DNA from: Lotus japonicus
Lineage: Eukaryota > Streptophyta > Magnoliopsida > Fabales > Fabaceae
Length of the DNA: 64,000 nt
Reading direction: 5' to 3'
Assembly: GCF_012489685.1 (NCBI RefSeq)
Contig: NC_080046.1
Coordinates: forward strand, 64,991,984-65,055,983
A program made the translations under genes and the position numbers. Position 1 is the stretch's first letter. Every line of letters begins with the position of its first letter. This document shows, piece after piece, positions 33,654 to 45,187 of this stretch. The notes under the pieces were generated by a model. It was not told where the DNA came from, searched no databases, and was given only the letters and a program-made list of their open reading frames with translations.

Positions 33654-35646
33654 GGTGTGTGAATTTTTTAGCAGACCAAAGAAGGTTAGAAATATGTTAG
33701 GGGAAAAGCAATTTAGACCGTATATAAGGGAAAAAGTGATAAATAAATTAGGTAATGATGAAAAGAAAGCAATTTATTATCTTCCATATTATTTTCTTAA
33801 TTACATCATAGTACAAAAATTCAGTATATTTTATTTAAAAATTAATTGCATCATTTGTTTGCATTCAAACGTTTATTAGGAGCAAAAAATTCCATGATGT
33901 TAAAGATTTTCATTTAAAATTAAACATGGGCCTATCATTCCCATAAATTTAGTATTGTTTAATTATTAAATGATAAATTAAGTAAAAAAACGTGGATCAG
34001 AACCCAAAATAAGGATTAAAAAAATCAAATTACTTGACTTCCGTTGAAACCAATAAAAACTGATTACTTTTTCTAATATGTCCCACATGAAATTGAAGGC
34101 ATATTGTGTAAATGCATTGACCAAAAATGTATCAGTTGTTGCATATTTTCCATTTAAATAAGGGACAACTATTAATTTAATGTGCATTTATGGTTGATTG
34201 AGGTAGGGTTAAAAGTATAAGGAACATTTTAAATAATTATACGTAGATATTTAATTTTTTGCCAACTTATTAAATATTCCTTATCAAAATTCATTATAAT
34301 TTTTTTCCATAAGTAAGAATCACCCATTAAAATATGAGACAAAACGTAATTAAATCTTAAGATTTTATTCAGTTTTTCTTGCAATTTTTGTTGATACTAT
34401 TAATTATTTGACATTTATGAAAATATGTTTTGGTAAATATTGCATCATTCCTTTTTTTTAAAACTTGATGGAAATAACGATGTGCATTTTGGTTTTAATC
34501 ATTCCTTATTTAAAATCTCCGTCAATTTAGCGGTTGTGGGTTTTGGGAAAAAATGGAGGAATTAATTCAGTTTGCTCTATTTCCTTCAATTTTTCTGTTT
34601 TTTTTTAATTATAAATAAATCAAGCAGAGATTAGTTTTTAAAAAAAAAACCTTAATCCAGTTATTTTATAAAATATAACTAATACGAAATTGGTGTTTAA
34701 TTAAGGAAATACTGGTTAATTAGATAAAATCTCACATTTAATAACCAAATTATTTTATTATGGGTTGGAATCAATCAACAATAATGCCCAAAGTATTTTC
34801 CTTGAATTAAAGCTGGTTTAGGCAAGGAATAGCAAAGTTTGATAAGTTAAGCCAATGTACACATTCGGTACTTAATATTCTTTAGGTGCCAATTTTTTTA
34901 AAAAATACTCCAACTTCTAAATTGGTCCTTTTTAACTTATGCCAATATGCACATTAGGTCCGTTTTAAAATTATGATAGGTTCTTTAAGGAGTTTGGTGG
35001 AGTTTAGCCATATAAAAATTAAAAACCAAAAACCAAAGAAATTTAAGCATAGAAATTATGATAGGTTCTTTGATTAGGGAATGATGACGGGAATGTTTTA
35101 ATTAAATAAGGAATGTTTCAAAAAAAATGGAATCCGTTCTAAAAACCATAAAGAAAATTCAGTGAACTTCATTTAAAAATATCCGTTCTAAAAACCAAAA
35201 TGAAAATTCAGTTTAAAAAACATTTCAAATTTCTTATGCCTAATCTTTAAATGTCAATATCATCATTCAAATAGCTTTAAATAATGGGCCTCCATAAAGA
35301 TTACATAATTCAAAATGGGCTTAAACTATATTGGTCCAAAACAATAATACGATGACACTTGTCAAGAAAAGAGGGGGTTAGATGATAGTCATTCCTGGAG
35401 TGCCAAATCATGGAGGTGGGGCTCACAACCTTCCTCTTTTCTAAAGTATATAGATATATTGACAGTGTATTTTGTTGATGTTTTAATATTCTATGAAATT
35501 TGGTGCAACTCTAAACTTACATGAGAAAAATGTTTTAGTGTCCCTAGTCCTGCATTGAAGAAGATGAGCTATACACAATATTCTTTATTGGTGCAATGTG
35601 TGTTGCTCGAGTAGATCGAAGCTTCTATTTCGGTTAAAAATGGATA

Positions 35647-36548
35647 CTCCCTCCGGTCCTATTTATAAGCATGAAAGAGAAGAAAAATCTTGGTATTTTT
35701 TATAAGAACTAAATGAAAGTTTGAGTCAGTGGTGGAACTAGGAAAAATAATATGAGGGGGCTAAAATAAAATATGAAACAAGAAATATAAAGTTTTTTAT
35801 TTTGAATGAACTCAAATATACACAAAAATTAATGACTAAACTGAATTATATACTCATTGAAAATTTATTATAATTATATTAATAATGTTGGAAATTTGCT
35901 AGTTCATTTTTTACAAATGTTTCTCTTGAAAAAAAACATATAAATTTGTCAAAATGGAAGTATTATTAAAAAATCCTTCTAAGAGAGTTTTGAACCACCA
36001 TGAAATATTTTAATTCTTGAACTAATTAATTGTATAAAAGTTATTAAGTATTAATAAGTGAATTATCTTTCAAAAATAAATAAATAAGTGAATTAACATA
36101 ATAACAGAAAAAATAAGTTTGTCAAAATGGAATATTAATCAAAAAATGAATTGGGGAGGATTTGAAGACACTACCTTATAGTCATAAATCACAAGTACCA
36201 ACCACTGAGACAACACATATCATTTGACAAAACATGCATTGTGGTATATATATAACAAATAAAATATGACGTTTGGGGGGCTGCACCCCTCCCCTGTCTC
36301 AACGTGGCTCCGCCACTGGTTTGAGCTATATTAATTTTTTTTCAATGATGCCCTTATTAATTCTAACTTTTAAAATGTGTCTCATTAATTATTCTCTCTC
36401 TTTCTCACTTTCCGACACTAATATTAAAGGGTAATTGTAGAAGTTTATTTTGATTCAAGACATATTTAATGCATTTTATCTAGTTTAACTACATTTCTTA
36501 AACTACGTAAATTTTTTTTTTATTGCTTATAAATAGGACCGCAGAGAC
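35647..36548. mobile_element. Stowaway-type MITE, copy 2, split by a hAT insertion
   Basis: Same family as 5881-6186: it starts CTCCCTCCGGTCCTATTTAT after TA and ends TTATAAATAGGACC then a worn GCAGAGAC before TA. Without the nested element it is about 302 bp, matching the 306 bp of copy 1. The halves align with copy 1 across AAATGAAAGTTTGAG.TATATTAA. Confidence 0.9.
35727..36318. mobile_element. Non-autonomous hAT element nested in the Stowaway MITE
   Basis: The left end is CAGTGGTGGAACTA and the right end, reverse-complemented, is CAGTGGCGGAGCCA. It is flanked by the 8-bp direct repeat GTTTGAGT (35719-35726) and GTTTGAGC (36319-36326), one mismatch. Because the uninterrupted target is seen in the other MITE copy, the boundaries are certain. 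The interior is AT-rich with a GC-rich right margin (GGGGGGCTGCACCCCTCCCC). No transposase was recognised. Confidence 0.9.
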
Positions 36549-36550
36549 TA

Positions 36551-39500
36551 GTCGTTAATTATGACTTGGTCCTTGAAAGAAAAATCTGCAAATAAAAAAC
36601 GGCATATGAAGAATGAAGTAAAAATATAATGGTGTTAGATTTGATCACATGATTTAATCATTCGTTGATGTTGGACTAAAAATGGTCGCTAGGAGTCATA
36701 GGAATATATACTATTCAGTTTCCATAAATAGAAAACAAATCGTGGGGGGAAGCGAAATCCTTCTTTTGACTTGGTGACTTGTTGGTGTTTGAATCTTTCA
36801 AAGGTTTGATACGTTCCTCTGTTAACACCAAAGAATGGTTTGAATAGTGGCTTCTATTTTAGTTCATTCCAACAGCTATAGCATATAAGCCAAGCTAAGA
36901 CATAAGAACAAGTCCATGAAATAGTTGAATCCCAACAAAATTGTTAAATTAATTAACCCTAAGTAATTTCTACCAAACCTACATTCTTGAACTTGTTTTA
37001 AAATATACTTACTACTAGAGTCACAAAAATCTCTGTTTATTTGAAATATCAATTTATAAGCATAAACCGCAAATTAAAGTAGTTTATTAAATGAAATGAA
37101 AGTTTAAGGGGAAACTTATTAAGTTTTAAAAATTAGCACTATGAATCTATGATATGCACTTAACGTTCCCATTTTGAAATTGGTTATGCAGAACATGACT
37201 ACATGGTGTAAACAGAAGACATGCATCGCGACCCAAGACTTGAACACTTTCAAGTTTCAACATTCAAATTCAATTACATTGACTAATTCAAGCTGCATGC
37301 TAGAGCCTCAGATGAGAAATTCAGTGCAAAAGCTTAACCAGATCGATGTAAATTAATCCTACTAGCCATGGACGTATTAACTTAATAGGTTTAATTGCAA
37401 TATTAATCCCCCAAATGTCACAATTGCGGGAATTTGATGCATGTGTTTTAAAATTAGCGATTTTTGTCTCTCTTATTCGTTTGATATTGCACTTAATTTT
37501 TGTCATTTTGTCACTTATGCGTCCAAAAATGCTTATATATCACCAGGGGACAATACATTAAGGGACCAATTAATATAACCAATACCCCCAATAACACATA
37601 AGCATACAGAAAGATTAAAAGTGCAACGTGAACTAGAATCGCTCTTTTTGAAACATAGACCAAATTCACACAATCTCAATACTATGAGAATCAAAAGTTT
37701 AGTTAAGTAAATTAATTAGAAGAATAGAAATCAGCTTTTAAATGTGAACTAAAATTCAAATTTCAACAACTTAATCAAACAATTATTGTTTTCAACTAAT
37801 ATTTATAAGTGAGTAGCTTTTAAATGTTCAAGTGGTTTTATTTTTCGTACATTGGAAAATAGTGTTCAAGTGGTTTAATTATGCGCTAAACTATGGTAAA
37901 ACATATTCAAAATAGTAATTTTGTAAATACATGACCACGTACGCATTGACCGGAAGTGTGCATATGTGACGTCTAGTGGGTTGGGTAAGATTGTGCTTTG
38001 GGAGAATTCGTATGAGGTCTTAGGAAACAACGATAGTGATAATGTGAGTAAATTTTTTAGTCATAGAGGGCGGGATCGATAAGGTGATCTTCACAAATTG
38101 AAGAAAGAAAGAGGCAAAAGGGGGTCACATGCAAGCCTATTCGAGAGCGAGATAAAGTGAAGAATCTTCATTTAACTTCAAATATCAATGGACGAAGCAA
38201 CGAATTTAATGAAGAAGGTAATATTTTATTAATAGAATTATTGATTAATGGGGCTGTTTTCTCGTATCTTGGGTGGTTTTAATAGGATTGGTGATTGCCG
38301 TTATTTTTTAGCTTGCGGTGACCACCCTTGTTTGTATTTATTTCTCTTGAGAATTTGCTCTTTAAGTTCTTTGATCGGTACTAATATCTTTTGCTTTAAA
38401 AAAAATAGTGTTCAAACCACCACTTGTAATATTCCTTTTCAAGCATTTAATTGTTTGAAACAAAAGATGAAATGTCCACATATGCTAGAGACATGGACAT
38501 ATGTCTTTGGATTATATAATGTTAGCTTAAAATTGTTACAAATTAAAATTTAAATCCTTGAGTGTGTGGATGTATGAATCTGTGTTTCTCTTTACAGGGA
38601 GTACTGCAGGAAGTAACCAATAAATTTCCCCCCAAAATTGAGGCAAGGAATCGCAAATGTCAACGGATCAGTTACGTGTCGGATCCAATATTAAATTCTT
38701 AATTCCTACACTAGTTTTAACAGTTTCTATTTATTGATAGAAAGTTGAAACTCATGTGATATTTGGATAAAAATAAAATCACGTGATATGATTAAATTAC
38801 ATGTACGTCACTTACAATTTAGTAAAATTGAATAGTTTTTATCTAACAATAGAGAAAATACTTCAATGAAAGTATTAAAATCAGAACAATTTCTCTTTAG
38901 ATTTGTGAACCCAATTTTTTTATTCAAGCTATATAGCATTATTATAAATTTGGATTTACTACAATCAAGTATTCTATACTCCATTCACTAAAATTAAGGA
39001 TTTATTACCATTGAACTAAGATTGAACGACTCTAACTTTATTAGTTACTGTCCACTTAAAATCAATCTATTCGAACTAAAGTCTTTTAATTAAGATTAAA
39101 CGGCTATAGACCCATTTTCTGATGTACTAAAAAAAATGGTCATATATAAACCCTTAACTTCAATAATGCAAGATCTTCGAACTGCAGTAAATTCAAGTCT
39201 AAGCATTATTTAACATGGGTACCCTCATGTAAAGAAAATTCAGTTATACTACATAGATCACTACTAACAAAACATATATATCTCTTTTTTTTATCTCTTG
39301 TTTTCCTTAGTGACTATGTGTTTAATTACACCCCTTCGTGCTCAACAATTTCCAAAACGTACGGTAAGAGATGACGTGGTTGAAGGAGAAATTAAATAAA
39401 CACCATTCCAAACATTGATGAATCGACAGTCAGAAAATTCAAACACTTGTGGTCTGTGTTCTCAGTTCAAATACCCAGCATTTTCCTGAGCCAACCGGTA

Positions 39501-39630
39501 TGTTTGGACTCTGCCCATTGAATTTAGAAAAAACAAAGTTTAAAAAATTGATTTGATCCCTTTTCCCCATAATTTACAAACAATTGATTATTTATATACA
39601 CCTCTCTCTATCCCAAACCTCACTACTAGC
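36551..39630. other. Intergenic stretch without recognisable genes
   Basis: AT-rich; open frames are short, and none shows a known domain, splice logic or codon bias. No bounded repeats were found. Confidence 0.45.
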
Positions 39631-39634
39631 TAGC

Positions 39635-39640
39635 TATATA
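39635..39640 (+). promoter_or_regulatory. Candidate TATA box of the TIR-only gene
   Basis: TATATA within TAGCTATATAACC, about 145 bp before the ATG at 39782. The spacing would give a 5' UTR of about 110-115 nt. Confidence 0.5.
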
Positions 39641-39781
39641 ACCTTATACAGTTATACCAAAATTATATTTAACACCCAAATTAAAACAAACAAAACACAA
39701 CAACAGAAACCGTTGCTTGGTACGTTACAACTGAAAACCGAAACAAACAAAACTTAAAGTAAGTATCTTCTTGAAGGAGCC

Positions 39782-40432
39782 ATGCAGCGTTTGCCAGCAA
39801 CGTTGTGCCGCAAGATCGCTCGTCCGGCATGCGAGGCGTTCATCAGCCACCGCGGCATCGACACAAAGAGGAACGTGGCGGGGCTGCTCTACGACGGTCT
39901 CACCGGGATGGGGGTTAGGTCCTTCCTCGACAGCAAAAGCATGAAACCAGGAGACAGGCTCTTCGACCACATCGACCGAGCCATTATCGGTTGTAAGGTT
40001 GGTGTTGCTGTCTTCTCCCCTCGTTACTGCGACTCTCATTTCTGTCTCCATGAACTTGCTATGCTCATGGAGTCCAAGAAAAGGTTTGTCCCTATCTTCT
40101 ACGACGTTAAGCCGTCGCAGCTTGTGGTTAAGGACAACGGAACGTGCCCGGAAAAGGAGCTTCAAAGGTTCCATTCAGCACTTGAGGAAGCTAAACTCAC
40201 CGTGGGATTAACCTTTGATTCTCTCAATGGGTACGTTTTGTACCAAGGAAAATTTAGTTCACAAATTAAAAAAAAATCCGAATTAATATTAAGCATAGTG
40301 AATTGTATTTTTTATTTTGATGGGTTTTCATTTTTCAGGGACTGGTCAGAGCTGCTTAGGGACGCGTCTGATGCCGTGATCATGAATTTGCTGGAGGTAG
40401 AAGAAGAGGAAGGAATGAAGAGTATGCAGTGA
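39782..40432 (+). CDS. TIR-only protein (Toll/interleukin-1 receptor domain, no NB-ARC)
   Basis: Exons 39782-40230 and 40339-40432, with intron GTACGT..TTTCAG, giving 180 residues. After a basic N-terminus comes the TIR signature CEAFISHRGIDTKRNVAGLL, then FLDSKSMKPGDRLFDHI, KVGVAVFSPRYCDSHFCLHE and RFVPIFYDVKPSQL. The Glu in FCLHELAML is in the place of the catalytic Glu of plant TIR NADases. No NB-ARC or LRR follows: the stop is close to the splice and the next 500 bp hold no P-loop. The wording (HRG.DTKRN, DSK.MKPGD, FSPRYC) resembles the conserved TIR-only clade found across angiosperms, whose studied members cleave NAD+ and make immune nucleotide signals; this role is inferred. Reading through the intron would give a longer open frame but break the conserved C-terminal helix (DWSELLRDASDAVIMNLL). 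Confidence 0.92.
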   Translation: MQRLPATLCRKIARPACEAFISHRGIDTKRNVAGLLYDGLTGMGVRSFLDSKSMKPGDRLFDHIDRAIIGCKVGVAVFSPRYCDSHFCLHELAMLMESKKRFVPIFYDVKPSQLVVKDNGTCPEKELQRFHSALEEAKLTVGLTFDSLNGYVLYQGKFSSQIKKKSELILSIVNCIFYFDGFSFFRDWSELLRDASDAVIMNLLEVEEEEGMKSMQ

Positions 40433-41002
40433 GAATCGTTCAACGGCCAATCACACAGGGATAACAATAATTGAAATTTGTTTATTCATTCATTTTACAT
40501 CGCTTAATTCTTTGGTCTGAATTAATTTAATTAATTAGTTCAGGCTTCAATTCATTTGTATTAATTAATTAATCACTCAAGATTTTTTTGTTGTTGTAAT
40601 TTTTGACATTTTTTTCTTCACCCAAAGCAATTCGGTTGAAGCTATACTTAGATGTGCATCTTCCATTTCCGATCCCATAATTTGGGAAATATTGTCTGTA
40701 ATAGTTTCAAGGTTAAATTCAATAAATTGTAGTTATTTGCTTTCTTCAACATGTATTACTTGGTATATTTACTTTCTTCAAAATGCATTACCTTCTGGGC
40801 TTTTAGCCCCGTTTGCTAAAAGAAATACATGTACATACTTTAATTTGTATATTTGTGGTATATTCCATCTCCAACAAGTTTGATATAGTGGTTTCAACAT
40901 TTTATTGCTTAGCAAGGTAAATAGTTGAGAATTCAATTTCCAACTTTTGTAAATGAAAAATAAAGAATTTGTCAATACCCCTCCGCTATGTAGTGGGCTG
41001 AC

Positions 41003-41528
41003 CAGGGGCGTATCTAGGGAGGGGCAGGCAGGGGTCATCCCCCCCCAAGAATTTTGAAATGGTCATCGACTATAGGTATTTTTCCAAGCTAGAAAGAAGG
41101 AATTTGTCGTTCCAACTGAGACATTATCATTCTCATGTTTCCCGAGATCCTAATTTAGGAAAAATTTCTAGTTTATCCGAGTTTTACCAGAAGTTAATTG
41201 AAACATGAAAAGCAACAATGTTTCCACTTGTTAATAGATTGATACGTCTTGTTTTGACACTCCCTTTTTCAACAGCATCTACACAACGATCTTTTTCTGT
41301 AGTGAAAGTTGTTAAGACTCGGCTTCGCAATAAAATTGAAGATGATTTTCTCAGAAATTTATTAGTTGTTTATATCGAGATACCATAATAAATAAATTTA
41401 ATCATATGAAAGAATGAAGAGTTGTATTTAAATATTTTTTTACTATTTAAAGTTTATATAACTTTCAATGAAGATTTTTTTAGTCTTATATTTCGCCTCC
41501 CAACAAGAAAATTCTGGATACGCCCCTG
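41003..41528 (+). mobile_element. Deleted hAT element with transposase C-terminal remnant
   Basis: Perfect 8-bp TSD GGGCTGAC (40995-41002 and 41529-41536). Ends are CAGGGGCGTATC and its complement GATACGCCCCTG. Inside, on the plus strand (about 41100-41388), one reads FPLVNRLIRLVLTLPFSTA then STQRSFSVVKVVKTRLRNKI, EDDFLRNLLVVYIE and a stop. This is the C-terminal dimerisation region of hAT transposases. An earlier stop (LIET*KAT) interrupts the frame. The rest of the transposase has been deleted. Confidence 0.93.
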
Positions 41529-41536
41529 GGGCTGAC

Positions 41537-42736
41537 TGTGAAACAATAGTTATTAATTTCATAACTATCGGATGTGAGACTCGATCACCTTGGGTAAGAA
41601 AAAAAATTGAAAACAATGAGATGAAAAACAATGGTGGTGTTGATAACAGTTGCGGTGGCGACGAAGGCTATGGCGGAGATGGTGGCAAAGGTTGTCGCAG
41701 CAATGGCAACAACAGTGGTAGTGTTGAAAATAAAAAGAGAAAGTCAAAACAAACATCTGAAACCTCTTTCTCATCATCCGGGCAACCTAGCCACCACCAT
41801 CATCTTTTCCTTCATCCAATTTTATTAATCATCTTCCTCTACATTCGTCTTCCATCATCTTCATCAAATTACTTTTATCATCTTCAGCTTGTCTTAGAAA
41901 GGAATAAGAACTCGAAAAGAAAGAAAATCCTAAACCCCTCAAATCCTTCTATAGTTCTATTATCTCCTCCTCCATATAGTGCAGTTTACATACGTAATCC
42001 CCTCCATCAAAGTTCAAAACTTTCTCTTATGGGGATCGCATACTTGAACAAATTATTAATAAATAAAATTGTCAAATAAGCATTATGCATTGGTTTGACT
42101 ATTTCAAATCAATCAAAATTTGTGAGGGAAAAAAGTTTTTCATATTAGAGACCATTTTAGATTCAGATTTATAATCTCAAATACCTGAAACATATTTCAC
42201 CCGATGTTTCAAGGAAATGTTTTTGCATTTTACTATTGAAAAAATTGAATTAATTAATTGAAGAAATTAATCTGAAATTGCATAAATCTTCTTGGGTTCT
42301 ATTTTTAAACCATTTGTATAGGTTTTTTAATTTTATTCTTCAATTTTCGTAACAATTGCAATTATACGACACGACATGACATGCATTTATAAAGATCTAA
42401 TATCATTCATCAATGTCAGGAAGTTTAACAGGTATATTCTGGGTTACTTCTCAGAAAGATAATTAGAAAATTAGCGGAAGCCGGCTTCTAAGTTATTTGG
42501 GGATATAATATAACATTATTTAAGGTTCCCCAAACGCGGTTATGTAGTGCAATCAATCTGATTCGCATCTTTTTTTTTTTAAATAAAAAATCATTGCAAA
42601 AACATGTGGTAAAATTTGTCAAGGCTTTTCGTGTGATTCACTAATATCTTGATATGTATGTGTTTTAAGAAATTTTAGTTCCATAAAATATTACTCGACC
42701 ACCTAAGTATAGAATGATTTTGAAGAGATTTGAATC
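41537..42736. other. Intergenic stretch with a GGT/GGC-rich patch
   Basis: At about 41625-41720 there are irregular GGTGG/GGCGG triplets, and at 41790-41880 CAT/CTT-rich sequence. Open frames here are compositional. No gene is supported. Confidence 0.4.
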
Positions 42737-42750
42737 ATTTCATGTGATAT

Positions 42751-42855
42751 TTTTTTTTTGGTACATCGAAAATATAAATTGCACCCGCTAGAAATCGATC
42801 CTCAGACCTCTCATACGCAACTCATATCCTACCACTTGAGCTATCATACGGGGAT
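42751..42855 (-). mobile_element. tRNA-derived SINE (minus strand) with 14-bp TSD
   Basis: Flanked by the perfect direct repeat ATTTCATGTGATAT (42737-42750 and 42856-42869). On the minus strand it starts ATCCCCGTATGATAGCTCAA, with an A-box like TAGCTCAAGTGG, and ends in an A-run. The same head (CCCCG.ATGATAGCTCAAGTG) occurs on the plus strand at 47413, so the two are one family. Confidence 0.85.
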
Positions 42856-42869
42856 ATTTCATGTGATAT

Positions 42870-44750
42870 ATCATATATATGATAATTTAAGTAAAACGTT
42901 TTGTTTATCTATTATATTTCTTTATAAATATTTAATGAACCACATATATTTAATAATATAAAAAGAAAAATTGATAAAAACTTCAAAAGAGTTAATTCTT
43001 GTTTTTTTTTATGTACTCGGTTTTATGTTAAAACTAAATATTGATAAGTAAGAAAAACAAGATAAAAATAAAAACCAAGCATGCATGCCATTACAATTTT
43101 GAATCAAGTGACTTCTGAAATAGATGTTGAATTTAGGTCACCTTGAATTTTGTCAATTTACTGTTGAAACATTTTGTCGATTGGACGAAGATTAAAATTT
43201 GAACTGCCTTTTTTCTTGTCACATCCTGTATTGACCTCTTTTCTTGTCAACATACTGTATTGACTTTTAAATTTAGTATTCCTAATCTTTGGGCTATTGC
43301 ATTTAAAATAATACATGGCCCAATGCATGAATCAAGTCCCACTTGTGGGGTCTCTTAGCTTTAACAAATTTACAAAAAGCTATAAAAGAAAATTCATAAT
43401 TGGAAGTAGACTCAAAAAACAAACATGGCCCAATTTGTTGGATAAAAATTTGATATAACAAAAGAAAAGTTCTTGAGATCCATTAATTTTGATGTTGATT
43501 AGGATTTTGGTGAGAGCCCAGCTGCACATCTAAACCTTAACGGAAATGATGCATAATATGATATTTGTGGGCATTTTCGGACAAATTATTTAACGGCGGT
43601 TTTTAATAGTAGCTACTATATGCATTATCCAGAAACTAAAAACTGTGAAAAGAGTATGTCATTCAAATGTAAGGTAGAATTCATATGTTCATCAGTTCAT
43701 GTATCATCACTCAAACTTTAAAAATTTGTGGACAAACAAACTAGGAGCACAAATAGTGTACTTAATTACTTCCCTTTGTTTGTCCTCACTTTGTTAGTAA
43801 AACTATTAATGGTTAGTTAGGTTTGATAAATCATATATTGAAAGTTTGATATATTGATAGTTAACGAACTTTCAGTTTTTTCTTGCTTATTTTCAACAAG
43901 GTATCACATGGATCGCGTGTTAATTAATTTAAGGTTTCACCTTCATGATATCCTGGCGGTTCCCCTTTATGACAAGGGCCGAAAACATAGTTTCCACAAA
44001 TAACTAAAGATTCTTAAAGGGCTTTGAACTAGTTTTGTTTGCAACCCTGAGTTTTTTCACTGTTTTTTTGTGTGAAAATTGTGCTTCACTGCACTTCTTT
44101 GTTAGGTAGTAAAGTAATAGTATATACATGCTCTGATTTCCTTGTTTTGGTTTAAGTCATTTGCACTTTTATTGTTAAGATGCATGTATGCATTCACAAT
44201 TTGGTCATCCTATATAGACAGAATCATATATAAATAAAACAAAATTAATTGCTCTAACATTCACATGTGAAACTAAGAGGGAGGGCATGGACCTCGAGTG
44301 ATATGACTTTAAAGAAATCTCAATCATCCAATTTTTATTCACGAACATATTTTGCACGCGGTTGAAATCTCTCTTCACTTACCATGTCACTTGTATTATT
44401 TAAATACTAGAAGAAGGGTTCATCCTACGTACAATGTTTAAATTTTAATGTGATTGGATCGAATAAGTATTTATAAAAGATTAAATAACGCTCACCACAA
44501 CTAAACAAATTTTGTTGTGGAATTATACCTCTAAAACCCCAAATTCTAATATATATCCTAAGAATATATACAATACAATATACATTAATTGATAGTGATT
44601 TGAGATGATCTTTAGTCCCATAATCTTTTAGCCATTTGAAACCCTACATCATCTTCCACCACTTTCTCACTCTGCAACCATTCATTTTAAGGAAAGCCAA
44701 TGATCACAGGATCAGATGAAGACAACAATTGCAATATGTGATCAAAACTG
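42870..44750. other. Intergenic stretch upstream of the NAC gene
   Basis: No coding region. A 29-bp near-duplicate (TTTTCTTGTCACATCCTGTA / TTTTCTTGTCAACATACTGT) is at about 43210-43270. Otherwise AT-rich sequence without bounded repeats. Confidence 0.4.
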
Positions 44751-44754
44751 AACA

Positions 44755-45010
44755 GCACGTGCGCACGTGCCACTATCTCCCTCACACTTCACTTCACTTT
44801 GGTTGGCCGGTGAGGACTGTTTGCTTGTTCATTTGTGTGATCAGTGTGGGACATAAGCACAGAGTGCATTTGTCTGCATAACAAAAGCATGACATCAAAA
44901 GTGTATTGGCAGTTCCAAACTCCTAAATTCCCCTACACGTGTCGACCTATCACTCCCTTATTTTCCCACGTGTCGAAAACTTGTGGTCACTAGTTTGGTA
45001 CATTTAAATA
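44755..45010 (+). promoter_or_regulatory. NAC gene promoter with four G-box/ABRE cores and a TATA-like box
   Basis: CACGTG occurs at about 44757, 44764, 44936 and 44967, two of them in the ABRE-like contexts ACACGTGTCG and CCACGTGTCG. A TATA-like TTTAAATA lies at 45003-45010, about 180 bp before the ATG. Such cores bind bZIP (ABF/GBF) and bHLH factors. ABA, stress or senescence control is inferred from motif content only. Confidence 0.65.
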
Positions 45011-45187
45011 GCGCCTTACCCTACCCTGCCCCATCTCTCACAAAACCAAACCAAATCATCATTTCATACTCACTCTTACTCTTTTCAACGTTTGTTCTCC
45101 AAATAAAAAAACAGAGAACAGATAATCTCAAAAAAATTGAATTATGTGCATGTGATCAAGGAGTGAACTGAATTGTGATATACCATC

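Larger units (their letters stand above)
31425..35454 (-). mobile_element. Helitron with helicase remnant and captured B3-domain gene
   Basis: On the minus strand the element begins TCTATATACTTTAG directly after A and ends with the hairpin CCGTGCAACGCACGG, then GTAAAGAACACTAG, directly before T. Insertion between A and T with TC and CTAG termini is the Helitron signature. It is 4030 bp long. It carries the last part of a PIF1-type helicase (32042-32697) and, upstream of it in transcription order, a disrupted two-B3-domain gene (32682-33653). The RepHel N-terminal part is absent, so the element is non-autonomous. The first 1.8 kb (33654-35454) is AT-rich and non-coding. Confidence 0.88.

Noticed and set aside
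40231..40338. Read-through of the TIR gene intron giving 216 residues
   Set aside because: The segment is AT-rich with good GT..CAG borders, and splicing restores the conserved C-terminal helix.
41468..42079. 203-residue plus-strand frame
   Set aside because: It starts inside the hAT element and crosses its right end; composition is simple (GGT and CAT/CTT triplets).
44983..45171. Open frame just upstream of the NAC start, possible uORF
   Set aside because: It has no ATG at its start, spans the TATA-like box and probably begins outside the transcript.
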